64,000 nucleotides of DNA from Opitutia bacterium (GTDB taxonomy: Bacteria > Verrucomicrobiota > Verrucomicrobiia > Opitutales > Opitutaceae): assembly GCA_016187945.1 (NCBI GenBank), contig JACPIT010000006.1, positions 62,001 through 126,000 of the forward strand, read 5' to 3'. The position numbers and the translations under genes were made by a program. Shown piece by piece: positions 8,210-15,784 of the stretch (position 1 is the first letter of the stretch; each line of letters begins with the position of its first letter). Below the pieces are notes generated by a model. It searched no databases, was not told the DNA's origin, and was given only the letters and a program-made list of their open reading frames with translations.

Positions 8210-9265
8210 TCAATCCGTCGCGTCGTCGCTGCCGTCGGACCGCCGGGCGACGGAGGCGACTTTCGCCACGAACTCCGGCTCGCTCACGCGCCCGTCGTGG
8301 TCGAGGTCGAGCGACGCGTAGAGTTCGTCCCACGCGCGGCGCTTGCCGGCAAGGCGCTGGAATTCCGCCTCGAGGTCCGGGTCGATCGCCGCGAGCCAAG
8401 CCAGTTCCTCTTCAGAGATGTTACCGTCGCCGTTCTCGTCGCCCGCCTGAAACGCGAGGTGGAGCAGCGTGTAGAAATCGCCGCGACCGCGCGCGGCCTC
8501 CTGGGCGGGGGCGCGCTCGACGTGTGTCGCCGGCGATTCCGGTGCGACGACGCGCGTCCGCCGCGCCCCCAGCGCGAGCCCCACCGCCACGAGCGCCAGA
8601 GCGACGGCGAAGCGACGCGGCCATTTGCGCAGCCGCCACGCCCAGCGATACGCCCGCGAAGGAGCTCCCGCGTCGCGCGGTTTTTCGCCGGGACGAAACT
8701 GGTGGATGAGCGCCGGATCCGCCACGCGTTTGAACGCCGCCTCGAACTCCGCGAACGTCACTCCGCCGAGCACCACCTGCAACCGCTCGTAACAATACGC
8801 CGCATCGCACGCGAAGCGCGGGAACGCCAGGAACGTGTGCGGGATGTCGTGGCGCACGAGCGTCTCCACCAGATGATGAAAACGCTCCGCCAGCACGGCG
8901 CGCTGCCGCGTGGCGTCTTGCGTCCCGACGAGTCCGCCGGGGACGTTCGCGCCGACGCGAACGCGGCTCGCCGCCGCCGCCTCGAGTTCGCGCACCGGCA
9001 CCAGCGCGTGCTCCACGACGATGCGTCCCGCCGCGAGGATCGCCGGCAGGCGCTCGCACAGCTCGGGATCCTTCACGATTCGCGGCGTGTCGGGCGCGGC
9101 GAGGTCGATTTCCAAGCCGGCCGCGCAGTGCGCGTGGAAATGCTCGCGCCAATTCTCGCGCGTGAAACCCGTGTCGAGCCCGAGTTCGGTCAGCAACCGC
9201 ACCAGGAACGTGGTGCCGGCGCGACCGGTCCCCGTGATGATGATTTTGCGCGGCACGTCCGTCAT
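8210..9265 (-). CDS. P-loop sulfotransferase-like domain fused to membrane helix and EF-hand pair
   Basis: A 351-residue protein with an unusual architecture. Residues 8-25 hold IIITGTGRAGTTFLVRLL, a P-loop like the PAPS-binding loop of sulfotransferases. The cytoplasmic-type domain continues to about residue 185. A single membrane helix follows (about 218-234, FAVALALVAVGLALGA). After a linker come two EF-hands: DENGDGNISEEE at 276-287 with Asp/Asn ligands at 1, 3, 5 and Glu at 12, and DLDHDGRVSEPE at 320-331. The EF-hands should bind calcium, presumably outside the cytoplasm if the helix spans the membrane with the P-loop inside. I chose the ATG at 9265 because the frame upstream is Arg-rich noise. 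The substrate is unknown, and a nucleotide-kinase role is also possible. Confidence 0.65.
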   Translation of the reverse strand: MTDVPRKIIITGTGRAGTTFLVRLLTELGLDTGFTRENWREHFHAHCAAGLEIDLAAPDTPRIVKDPELCERLPAILAAGRIVVEHALVPVRELEAAAASRVRVGANVPGGLVGTQDATRQRAVLAERFHHLVETLVRHDIPHTFLAFPRFACDAAYCYERLQVVLGGVTFAEFEAAFKRVADPALIHQFRPGEKPRDAGAPSRAYRWAWRLRKWPRRFAVALALVAVGLALGARRTRVVAPESPATHVERAPAQEAARGRGDFYTLLHLAFQAGDENGDGNISEEELAWLAAIDPDLEAEFQRLAGKRRAWDELYASLDLDHDGRVSEPEFVAKVASVARRSDGSDDATD

Positions 9266-9450
9266 GTGGCGGAAGAGACGCGGCCGTCGCGCGCGAGTTA
9301 CAGCGCGCCGCATCGGGAAATTTCCGGTTCGTCCCGCGTGGCGCACGCGCGATCCCTGGCGCCGACGGCGGCCGCGGGGGCGGCAGAATTTGCTTGGGCC
9401 GCGACGCGCCAAACCCCACCGTGCCGAGCGGGCCAGCCTCAACAAATTCC

Positions 9451-10332
9451 ATGAAACGAATCCTGCTCTCCCTGCTGGCCGGCTGTTCCGCCGTCAGCGC
9501 GCTCCCCGCCCAGACCTCCGTCTGGAAAGTCACCAAGGGTGACTCGACGCTCTACCTCGGCGGCACCTGCCACGTGCTGCGCGCGAGCGATCTGCCGCTC
9601 CCCGCGGAATTCGACGTCGCCTACGGCGCCGCGTCCGCCGTCTATTTCGAAACCGATCTCGCCCGGGCCCAATCGCCCGAAATGCAGCAGATCGTGATGA
9701 CGCGCGGCGTTTTCACCGACGGCAAGACGATCGACCAGGTCATCTCGCCCGAGACCTGGAAGGAATTGGGCGCGTATTGCCAGAAGCGCCAGTTTCCCCT
9801 CGAGCAAATGCGCACGATGAAGCCGTGGCTCCTCGCCGTGATGATCGCCGCGATCGAGCTGCAGAAGCTCGGCGTCTCGCAGGAAGGCGCGGACGCGATC
9901 TACTTCGGCCGCGCACGCGCCGACGGCAAGAAACTCGGCCAGCTCGAGTCGTTCGAGCGTCAGGTCGACTACATCACCGGCATGGCCGGGGACAAACCCG
10001 ACGAATTTCTTCACAACGCCGTCGCCGATCTCGACAAGCTCGACACGGAATTCGCAAAACTGCTGACCGCCTGGCGCAAGGGCGACCTTGCCCAGATCGA
10101 CGATTTCATGAACCGCGAGCTGCGCGAAAAATACCCGGAGCTGCACCGGCGCCTGATCGTCGAACGCAACAACGCCTGGCTGCCCGTCGTCGAGCGACTC
10201 CTCGCGACGCCCGAGACGGAATTCGTGCTCGCCGGCGTCGGCCACATGTCCGGCCCCGAAGGCATCGTCGCGCGGCTGCGCGAGCGCGGCTGCAAGGTCG
10301 AGCAGCTCGCGGCCCCCGTAGCCGCGCATTGA
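9451..10332 (+). CDS. TraB/GumN family protein
   Basis: A 293-residue secreted protein with a short signal peptide (MKRILLSLLAGCSAVSALPA). The mature chain starts with VWKVTKGDSTLYLGGTCHVL, the GxxH motif of the TraB/PrgY/GumN family, and ends with VLAGVGHMSGPEGI, the second conserved GxGH motif. The family is related to TIKI proteases and the two His motifs are thought to bind a metal; bacterial members have no settled substrate. The ATG at 9451 is chosen over an upstream in-frame ATG at 9394 because it gives the signal peptide directly. Confidence 0.85.
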   Translation: MKRILLSLLAGCSAVSALPAQTSVWKVTKGDSTLYLGGTCHVLRASDLPLPAEFDVAYGAASAVYFETDLARAQSPEMQQIVMTRGVFTDGKTIDQVISPETWKELGAYCQKRQFPLEQMRTMKPWLLAVMIAAIELQKLGVSQEGADAIYFGRARADGKKLGQLESFERQVDYITGMAGDKPDEFLHNAVADLDKLDTEFAKLLTAWRKGDLAQIDDFMNRELREKYPELHRRLIVERNNAWLPVVERLLATPETEFVLAGVGHMSGPEGIVARLRERGCKVEQLAAPVAAH

Positions 10333-10346
10333 AGGTGGACGCCATC

Positions 10347-10436
10347 CGAGGTGGAACGCGTTGACCCCAACGCGTTCGAAGACTCACGCCGCGAATCGCA
10401 CAGCCGAGCGCATTGGGGTCAATGCGCTCCACCTCG
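10347..10436. repeat. Intergenic palindrome, family R5
   Basis: Inverted repeat opening with CGAGGTGGAACGCGTTGACC and closing with its near complement. Each arm contains a smaller palindrome around TTGACCCCAA. A second copy lies at 57841-57904, ahead of hemY. Confidence 0.8.
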
Positions 10437-10542
10437 TTTTCCCGTAACCGCGTGCGAATCCCTCGCCCGGTTTTCGTCATCGCCGAGTAAAAGCGCGGCG
10501 CCTGACTTGCGCGCGATGCTCGCCACGCTTATCTGTTCCTCC

Positions 10543-11067
10543 ATGCCTCACACGCTTTTCCCCACGGCCTTCGGCACCTGCGGCGTAGCGTGGAACGAGC
10601 ACGGCCTGACCGGTTTTCAATTGCCCGAGCCGGACGTCGAGGACACCGAGCGCCACCTCGCGAAAAAGGCCCAGAGCAAATCCGCCGCCGAACCGCGGCC
10701 CGAGTGGCTGCGCCGCCTGATCGAGCGCGTGCAGGCACACCTCGAGGGCAAGATGCAGGATTTCGCCAACGCCCCGATCGACTGGTCGCGCGTCAGCGAT
10801 TTCCAACAAGCCGTCTATCTCCACGCGCTCGCGATCAAGCCCGGCTACAAGAAAAGCTACGGCGAAATCGCGAAGGCGATGGGCCTCGGCAACGAAGCCG
10901 CGCGCGCCGTCGGCGTCGCTCTCGCGACGAATCCCTGGCCGCTCATCGTGCCGTGCCACCGCGTCGTCTCCGCGAGCGACAAGATGACGGGCTTCTCCGC
11001 CCCCGGCGGCGTGCGCACGAAGACGCGCCTGCTCGCGCTCGAAGGCGCGGAGCTGATTTCGGAATGA
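10543..11067 (+). CDS. ogt: Methylated-DNA--protein-cysteine methyltransferase
   Basis: A 174-residue suicide repair protein that takes the methyl group from O6-methylguanine in DNA. The active-site block IVPCHRVVSASDKMTGFSAP contains the acceptor Cys in PCHRV. The helix-turn-helix and Asn-hinge region precede it (AMGLGNEAARAVGVALATNP). The N-terminal domain is short, as in Ogt rather than Ada. The ATG at 10543 places a normal N-terminus directly before the family fold; the frame upstream overlaps the R5 palindrome. The stop codon overlaps the start of the glycosylase gene as ATGA, so the two alkylation-repair enzymes are probably translated together. Confidence 0.93.
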   Translation: MPHTLFPTAFGTCGVAWNEHGLTGFQLPEPDVEDTERHLAKKAQSKSAAEPRPEWLRRLIERVQAHLEGKMQDFANAPIDWSRVSDFQQAVYLHALAIKPGYKKSYGEIAKAMGLGNEAARAVGVALATNPWPLIVPCHRVVSASDKMTGFSAPGGVRTKTRLLALEGAELISE

Positions 11068-11726
11068 GCCGGCACGGCCGCCTGCAATTCGACCCGGCGA
11101 AAGCCGTCGCGCATCTGCGCGCCGCCGACACCGCGCTCGCTGAGATCATCGCGCGCGTCGGCCCGTGCGCGCTGAAACCACTGCCGGCCGCGAGCCTGTT
11201 CGAGGCGCTGCTCCGCTCGATCGTTTATCAACAATTGCACGGCAAAGCCGCCGCGACGATCCACGCCCGCGCGCTCGCCCTCCTCGGAAAACACGGCGGC
11301 CCCACCGCCGCCGCGCTCACCCATACGTCGGACGACGAGCTGCGCGCCGCCGGCCTCTCGCGCGCCAAGCTCGCCGCGTCGCGCGACCTCGCCGCCAAAT
11401 GCCTCGACGGCACCGTGCCCGCATGGACCGAGATTCCGCGGCTCTCGGACGACGAGTTGATCGAGCGCCTCACCGCCGTGCGCGGCATCGGGCCGTGGAC
11501 GGTCCACATGCTGCTGATTTTCCACCTCGGCCGCCCCGACGTGATGCCGACGGGCGACTTCGCGATCCGCCTCGCGTTTCAGAAACTCTACCGAAAACGC
11601 CGCGCCCCGAAGCCCGATGCGATCCTCAAGCACGCGCGCCGCTGGTCGCCCTACCGCAGCGTCGCGAGCTGGTATCTCTGGCGGTCGCTGGAACTGCCAG
11701 CGAGTGCGCCGCCCGCCGACGTTTAA
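11064..11726 (+). CDS. alkA: DNA-3-methyladenine glycosylase II (AlkA-type)
   Basis: A 220-residue helix-hairpin-helix glycosylase that removes alkylated purines. The HhH motif [18 protein letters not shown] is followed by [11 protein letters not shown], whose Asp is the catalytic residue of the family. It lacks the extra N-terminal domain of E. coli AlkA, matching the shorter forms in many bacteria. Its ATG overlaps the ogt stop by four bases. Together the pair covers base-methyl damage by two routes, direct reversal and base excision. Confidence 0.9.
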   Translation: MSRHGRLQFDPAKAVAHLRAADTALAEIIARVGPCALKPLPAASLFEALLRSIVYQQLHGKAAATIHARALALLGKHGGPTAAALTHTSDDELRAAGLSRAKLAASRDLAAKCLDGTVPAWTEIPRLSDDELIERLTAVRGIGPWTVHMLLIFHLGRPDVMPTGDFAIRLAFQKLYRKRRAPKPDAILKHARRWSPYRSVASWYLWRSLELPASAPPADV

Positions 11727-11833
11727 GGGCGACGGAACGCGCAATTAGCGGTCGTGGAAACCCGTGCGCGCGCCGCTTCGCGGTTGTTTCGTCGCACCTC
11801 CGACATAGCGTGCAGGGCAAACAAACCTCTGCC

Positions 11834-12886
11834 ATGCCCGCCCCTCTCCCTGCGAAAATGCGCGCCATCGTGAAGCCCACCGCCGGCCCCGGTCTGATCA
11901 TGACCGAGGCGCCGGTGCCGAAGCCGGGCGTCAACGACGTCCTCATCAAGATCAAGAAAACCTCCATCTGCGGCACCGACGTCCACATCAACAAGTGGGA
12001 CAAGTGGGCCTCGCAGACGATCAAGCCGCCGCTGATCATCGGTCACGAATACGTCGGCGAAGTCGTGGATGTCGGCGCGGGCGTCGAGGGTTTTTCGCTC
12101 GGCCAGATCGTCACCGGCGAAGGCCACATCGTGTGCGGCCATTGCCGCAACTGCCTCGCCGGCCGCCGCCACCTTTGCCCGAACACGAAGGGCGTCGGCG
12201 TGAATCGCGACGGCGCGTTCGCCGACTACGTCGCCATCCCGCAGTCGAACGTCTGGAAGGTTCCCGCAGGTATGAACCTCGACGTCGTCTCGTGCTTCGA
12301 TCCGCTCGGCAACGCCGTGCACACCGCGCTGTCGTTCGATCTCGTCGGCGAAGACGTGCTCATCACCGGCGCCGGCCCGATCGGTTGCATGGCCATCGCC
12401 GTCGCCCGCGCGGCTGGCGCGCGCAAGATCGTCATCACCGACATCAACGACGGCCGCCTCGAGTTGGCGAAGAAACTCAACCCGACGCGCGTCGTGAACG
12501 TCGCAAAAGAAAATCTCACCGACGTCTGGCACAAGGAACTCGGCATGACCGAAGGCTTCGACGTCGCGCTCGAAATGTCCGGCAGCCCGCAGGCGCTCCG
12601 CCAGATCATCGACAACATGGTCAACGGCGGCCGTATCGCGCTCCTCGGCATCATGTCGAGCGAAGTCGCGATCGATTGGAACAAGGTTGTCTTCAAGATG
12701 CTTCACCTGAAGGGCGTCTACGGCCGCGAGATGTTCGAGACGTGGTATAAGATGACCGCGCTCGTGCAGGGCGGCATGGACATCACTCCGGTCATCACGC
12801 ACCGCTTCCCCGTCGAGCAATTCCAGGAAGGCTTCGAACTGATGGGCGCCGGCAAATCCGGCAAGATCGTGCTGAACTGGGAGTGA
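11834..12886 (+). CDS. tdh: L-threonine 3-dehydrogenase
   Basis: A 350-residue zinc-dependent medium-chain dehydrogenase that oxidises L-threonine to 2-amino-3-ketobutyrate with NAD. Catalytic-zinc residues are visible in SICGTDVHI and GHEYVGEVV. The structural zinc loop has four Cys ([15 protein letters not shown]), and the Rossmann loop is [20 protein letters not shown]. The ATG at 11834 gives the usual start. The product is labile and is normally handed to 2-amino-3-ketobutyrate CoA ligase, encoded at 14479-15669. The two genes are not adjacent here: an inverted two-gene unit lies between them. Confidence 0.95.
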   Translation: MPAPLPAKMRAIVKPTAGPGLIMTEAPVPKPGVNDVLIKIKKTSICGTDVHINKWDKWASQTIKPPLIIGHEYVGEVVDVGAGVEGFSLGQIVTGEGHIVCGHCRNCLAGRRHLCPNTKGVGVNRDGAFADYVAIPQSNVWKVPAGMNLDVVSCFDPLGNAVHTALSFDLVGEDVLITGAGPIGCMAIAVARAAGARKIVITDINDGRLELAKKLNPTRVVNVAKENLTDVWHKELGMTEGFDVALEMSGSPQALRQIIDNMVNGGRIALLGIMSSEVAIDWNKVVFKMLHLKGVYGREMFETWYKMTALVQGGMDITPVITHRFPVEQFQEGFELMGAGKSGKIVLNWE

Positions 12887-12892
12887 GCGAAA

Positions 12893-12962
12893 GTAGGGCC
12901 AGTTTCCGACTGGCCGCTATCGCGGGTGCGCACCGAATAGGCCGGTCAGAGACCGGCCCTAC
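12893..12962. repeat. Intergenic palindrome, family R2
   Basis: Left arm GTAGGGCCAGTTTCCGACTG and right arm GGTCAGAGACCGGCCCTAC, loop about 24 bases, between convergent genes. The CTA at 12959-12961 inside the right arm is the stop codon of the minus-strand membrane-protein gene. Confidence 0.85.
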
Positions 12963-13714
12963 CTCAACAACCACGTCACCGCGGTCCCGACCGCGAGCGC
13001 GAGACAAGCCGAGAGCAACGTGCCGATCAGCACGTATTCCGCGAACGGCCGGTCATCGAGCGCCTTGAACCGCGTGAACGCCTTCGCCGCGAGCACGAAG
13101 CCGATCGCTCCATACTGGCCTTGCAGCACGAAGAAATAGAGCAGCGCCCGCTCGAGCAGTCCGATCACGCGCCCGCGGTTGTATTCGCCGACGTCGAACT
13201 CGGTCGCGCCCGCCACGCCAGTGCGCACCTGCGGCTTGAGGCGGAGCCAATCGAACATCGCGCGGATGATCAGATTCGCCTCGTTCGCCGCAAAGAGCAG
13301 GCCGAGCAACACGAGTTGCACGCGCACACTCGCCAGCGCCTCGGCGATCGCCGCCAGCGCCGACCAGCGCTCCAGTCCGCCGCGCAGCAAACTCCAGAAC
13401 GGCCGAAATTCCAACCCCGTCGCCGGCGACGCGATCACGCTCGCGACCGCCAGCGTCACGAGCCCGAGCACCATGCGCGACGAGTTCTTGTGCCGCCGCC
13501 AGCCTTCGAGCCAGGCGCCAGCGACGTTCAATCCCACGACGACGGCGAGCAGGACGATCCACGCCGCCGAAAACCGAAATAACAGCAGCATCGCCGCCGC
13601 CTCGATCGCCAGCTTGTTCGCCCAATCCGTGCCGCTCGGCGCGTCGTCGCGCAGCAACGTCACGAGCCGCGTGAGAAGCAGGACATTGGCGACCGCCAGA
13701 AACTCGAGATTCAT
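12959..13714 (-). CDS. Membrane protein coupled to SatD; C-terminus like DUF3307 proteins
   Basis: A 251-residue protein with about six membrane segments. Its C-terminal third (GRVIGLLERALLYFFVLQGQ, then AAKAFTRFKALDDRPFAEY and a final LIGTLLSACLAL helix) is the conserved tail seen in DUF3307-type proteins often encoded next to satD; the usual N-terminal DUF3307 motif is not evident. The ATG at 13714 overlaps the satD stop as ATGA, so the two proteins are almost certainly made together. A GTG at 13744 would add 10 residues. The stop codon lies inside an R2 palindrome. Function is unknown; the C-terminal helices look like a conserved functional module rather than a transporter core. Confidence 0.65.
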   Translation of the reverse strand: MNLEFLAVANVLLLTRLVTLLRDDAPSGTDWANKLAIEAAAMLLLFRFSAAWIVLLAVVVGLNVAGAWLEGWRRHKNSSRMVLGLVTLAVASVIASPATGLEFRPFWSLLRGGLERWSALAAIAEALASVRVQLVLLGLLFAANEANLIIRAMFDWLRLKPQVRTGVAGATEFDVGEYNRGRVIGLLERALLYFFVLQGQYGAIGFVLAAKAFTRFKALDDRPFAEYVLIGTLLSACLALAVGTAVTWLLR

Positions 13715-14343
13715 CGCGCTTTGATTTCCTCGTTCAACTGCCACGCGATTTCATCGAGGATGCGCTTCCATTCGTCAAGGTCGGCCGCCCGGATGTTTTT
13801 GTTCACAGCGCGGGTCGTGATGTCGGTCTTCTTCGCGAGTTCCGGCCCACTCGCGCCGCTCAGCAGCCCCGCGAACACCTCGAAGCGCTTCGGCAGCCAG
13901 CTCTCCGTAATGCCCGACAACACGGCCAGCGCGCCGCTCGGCAGCGTCCACTCGCCCGCATCGGTCGTCTGCACGCCGAAGAGCCGGCGCTCGTCCTTCA
14001 ACCGTCCCAGCAGCGCACGCGCGCGGTGAAACGCCGGCCCGTCCATCCCGATCGCCTGCGCGGCATTGACGCTCGTGGCCAGCGGCCCGGTCGCCACCGC
14101 GAAGCGCGCCCGCACCGGCGCGATCTGCGCCTGGATGCTCAGGATGTCCGCGAAGACCAGCGTCGCATCGCGATACACCGCCTGAAACTCGTCGCCGAGC
14201 GTCAGCGTGTAGGGTGAAGCCAGCGCCCGCCCGGCGCGCGTCGTGGTGGCCTGCAGCACGCCTTTCAAACGACGCTGAAACTGCGCCCGCGCCGGCAACC
14301 GGCGCGACGCCACCAAATCTGCAATCAGCACGGCGTATCCCAT
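13711..14343 (-). CDS. SatD family protein with C-terminal helix-turn-helix-like segment
   Basis: A 210-residue soluble protein. The opening GYAVLIADLVASRRLPAR and the central YTLTLGDEFQAVYRD are the signature of the SatD family, named from a streptococcal acid-adaptation locus and of unknown biochemistry. The LGDEFQ block resembles the metal-binding loop of nucleotidyl cyclase-like folds. The C-terminal segment (GPELAKKTDITTRAVNKNIR) has the spacing of a helix-turn-helix, so DNA binding is possible. It starts 12 bases from an array of three palindromes and is coupled to the membrane-protein gene at 12959-13714. Autoregulation through that array is an attractive inference but unproven. Confidence 0.75.
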   Translation of the reverse strand: MGYAVLIADLVASRRLPARAQFQRRLKGVLQATTTRAGRALASPYTLTLGDEFQAVYRDATLVFADILSIQAQIAPVRARFAVATGPLATSVNAAQAIGMDGPAFHRARALLGRLKDERRLFGVQTTDAGEWTLPSGALAVLSGITESWLPKRFEVFAGLLSGASGPELAKKTDITTRAVNKNIRAADLDEWKRILDEIAWQLNEEIKAR

Positions 14344-14354
14344 GGCCTGCTTAG

Positions 14355-14429
14355 GGAACCGTTTCGGTTCCTTTTGTCAATTGGGAACCATTTTGGTTCC
14401 CGCTAGGCATTTGGAACTAGATCGGTTCC
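14355..14429. promoter_or_regulatory. Array of three palindromes GGAAC(C/T)-N5-GGTTCC, exact 29-bp period
   Basis: Three 17-base palindromes lie at 14355-14371, 14384-14400 and 14413-14429. The first two are GGAACC-N5-GGTTCC; the third has GGAACT in its left half. Start-to-start spacing is exactly 29 bases both times, and the spacers are more AT-rich than the surroundings. The array covers the gap between the divergent satD (start 14343) and kbl (start 14479). Regular palindromes of this kind are typical of operator sites for a dimeric repressor or activator binding in a phased way. This would control satD and its partner, kbl, or both. Confidence 0.7.
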
Positions 14430-14478
14430 CACACCCTCGCCTTGCCTCCCCGACCGCGGCCGACCACCTTCCTCGCAA

Positions 14479-15669
14479 ATGAATTCCGGTTACTACGACC
14501 ACCTCACGAAAACCCTCGCCGAGATCGACGCCGCGGGTCTCTACAAACGCGAGCGCGTCATCACCACGCACCAGACCGCCCACATCGCCGTCGCCGGCGG
14601 CCAGCGCGTGCTGAACATGTGCGCGAACAACTATCTCGGCCTCGCCGACAATCCCGAGCTAATCGCCGCCGCGCGCGAGTCGCTCGACCGCTGGGGCTAC
14701 GGACTCGCCTCCGTGCGTTTCATCTGCGGCACGCAGCAGCTCCACAAGGAGCTCGAAGCCGCCATCTCGCGCTTCCTCGGCACCGAGGACACCATCCTCT
14801 ACTCGTCCTGCTTCGACGCCAACGGCGGCTTGTTCGAGACGCTGCTCGGCGCCGAAGACGCGATCATCTCCGACGAGCTGAACCACGCTTCGATCATCGA
14901 CGGCGTCCGCCTCTGCAAGGCGCAACGCTATCGCTACAAGAACAACAACCTCGAGGACCTCGAAGCGAAGCTGAAGGAAGCCGACGCCGCCGGCGCGCAC
15001 TTCAAGATGATCGCGACCGACGGTGTGTTCTCGATGGACGGCTTCATCGCGAATCTCCAAGGCATCTGCGACCTCGCCGACAAATACGGCGCCCTCGTGA
15101 TGGTCGACGACTCGCACGCCGTGGGCTTCATGGGCAAGACCGGTCGCGGCACGCACGAGCATTGCGGCGTGATGGGCCGCGTCGACGTCTTCACCGGCAC
15201 GCTCGGCAAAGCCCTCGGCGGCGCCAGCGGTGGCTACACCTCCGGGAAAAAAGAAATCATCGACCTGCTCCGCCAGCGTTCGCGCCCGTATCTGTTCTCC
15301 AACACGATCGCGCCGACGATCGCCGCCGCATCGATCAAGTGCCTTGAAATGCTCAGCCGCTCGACCGCGCTGCGCGACAAGCTGGAGGACAACACGCGTT
15401 TCTTCCGCGAAGGCCTGAGCAAAGCCGGCCTCACGATCAAACCCGGCACACACCCGATCGTGCCGGTGATGCTCGGCGACGCGGCGCTCTCGCAAAAATT
15501 CGCCGCGAAGATGCTCGAGAAAGGCGTCTACGTGATCGGCTTCTTCTACCCCGTCGTCCCGCAAGGCACCGCGCGCATCCGCACGCAAGTCTCCGCCGCG
15601 CACAGCAAGGACGACCTCGCCTTCGCCATCGAGAAATTCGCCGAGACCAAGCGCGAACTCGGCCTGTAG
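14479..15669 (+). CDS. kbl: Glycine C-acetyltransferase (2-amino-3-ketobutyrate CoA ligase)
   Basis: A 396-residue PLP enzyme of the alpha-oxoamine synthase family. It splits 2-amino-3-ketobutyrate with CoA into glycine and acetyl-CoA, completing threonine catabolism begun by Tdh (11834-12886). Family blocks are intact: [54 protein letters not shown] and the PLP-lysine in [13 protein letters not shown]. Its stop TAG at 15667-15669 runs straight into an R2 palindrome. The promoter must lie in or beside the palindrome array upstream, so it may be co-regulated with satD. Confidence 0.95.
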   Translation: MNSGYYDHLTKTLAEIDAAGLYKRERVITTHQTAHIAVAGGQRVLNMCANNYLGLADNPELIAAARESLDRWGYGLASVRFICGTQQLHKELEAAISRFLGTEDTILYSSCFDANGGLFETLLGAEDAIISDELNHASIIDGVRLCKAQRYRYKNNNLEDLEAKLKEADAAGAHFKMIATDGVFSMDGFIANLQGICDLADKYGALVMVDDSHAVGFMGKTGRGTHEHCGVMGRVDVFTGTLGKALGGASGGYTSGKKEIIDLLRQRSRPYLFSNTIAPTIAAASIKCLEMLSRSTALRDKLEDNTRFFREGLSKAGLTIKPGTHPIVPVMLGDAALSQKFAAKMLEKGVYVIGFFYPVVPQGTARIRTQVSAAHSKDDLAFAIEKFAETKRELGL

Positions 15670-15780
15670 TAGGACCGGCTTCAGCCGGTCCATTGAACCG
15701 TTCGTCCAAACCCCATCGCGTCCAGACCGCGAACCATCCACGTTCCACGACCAATCCGGACCGGCTGAAGCCGGCCCTAC
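15669..15780. repeat. Intergenic palindrome, family R2, long loop
   Basis: Arms GTAGGACCGGCTTCAGCCGG and CCGGCTGAAGCCGGCCCTAC are separated by a 66-base loop. It fills the whole gap between kbl and the M13 peptidase gene. The start codon of the latter follows only five bases later, so the right arm sits in its leader. Confidence 0.85.
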
Positions 15781-15784
15781 TTTT

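Noticed and set aside
11165-11833. Long N-terminal extension of tdh to 11165
   Set aside because: It lies antiframe over alkA; the dehydrogenase fold starts at the ATG at 11834.
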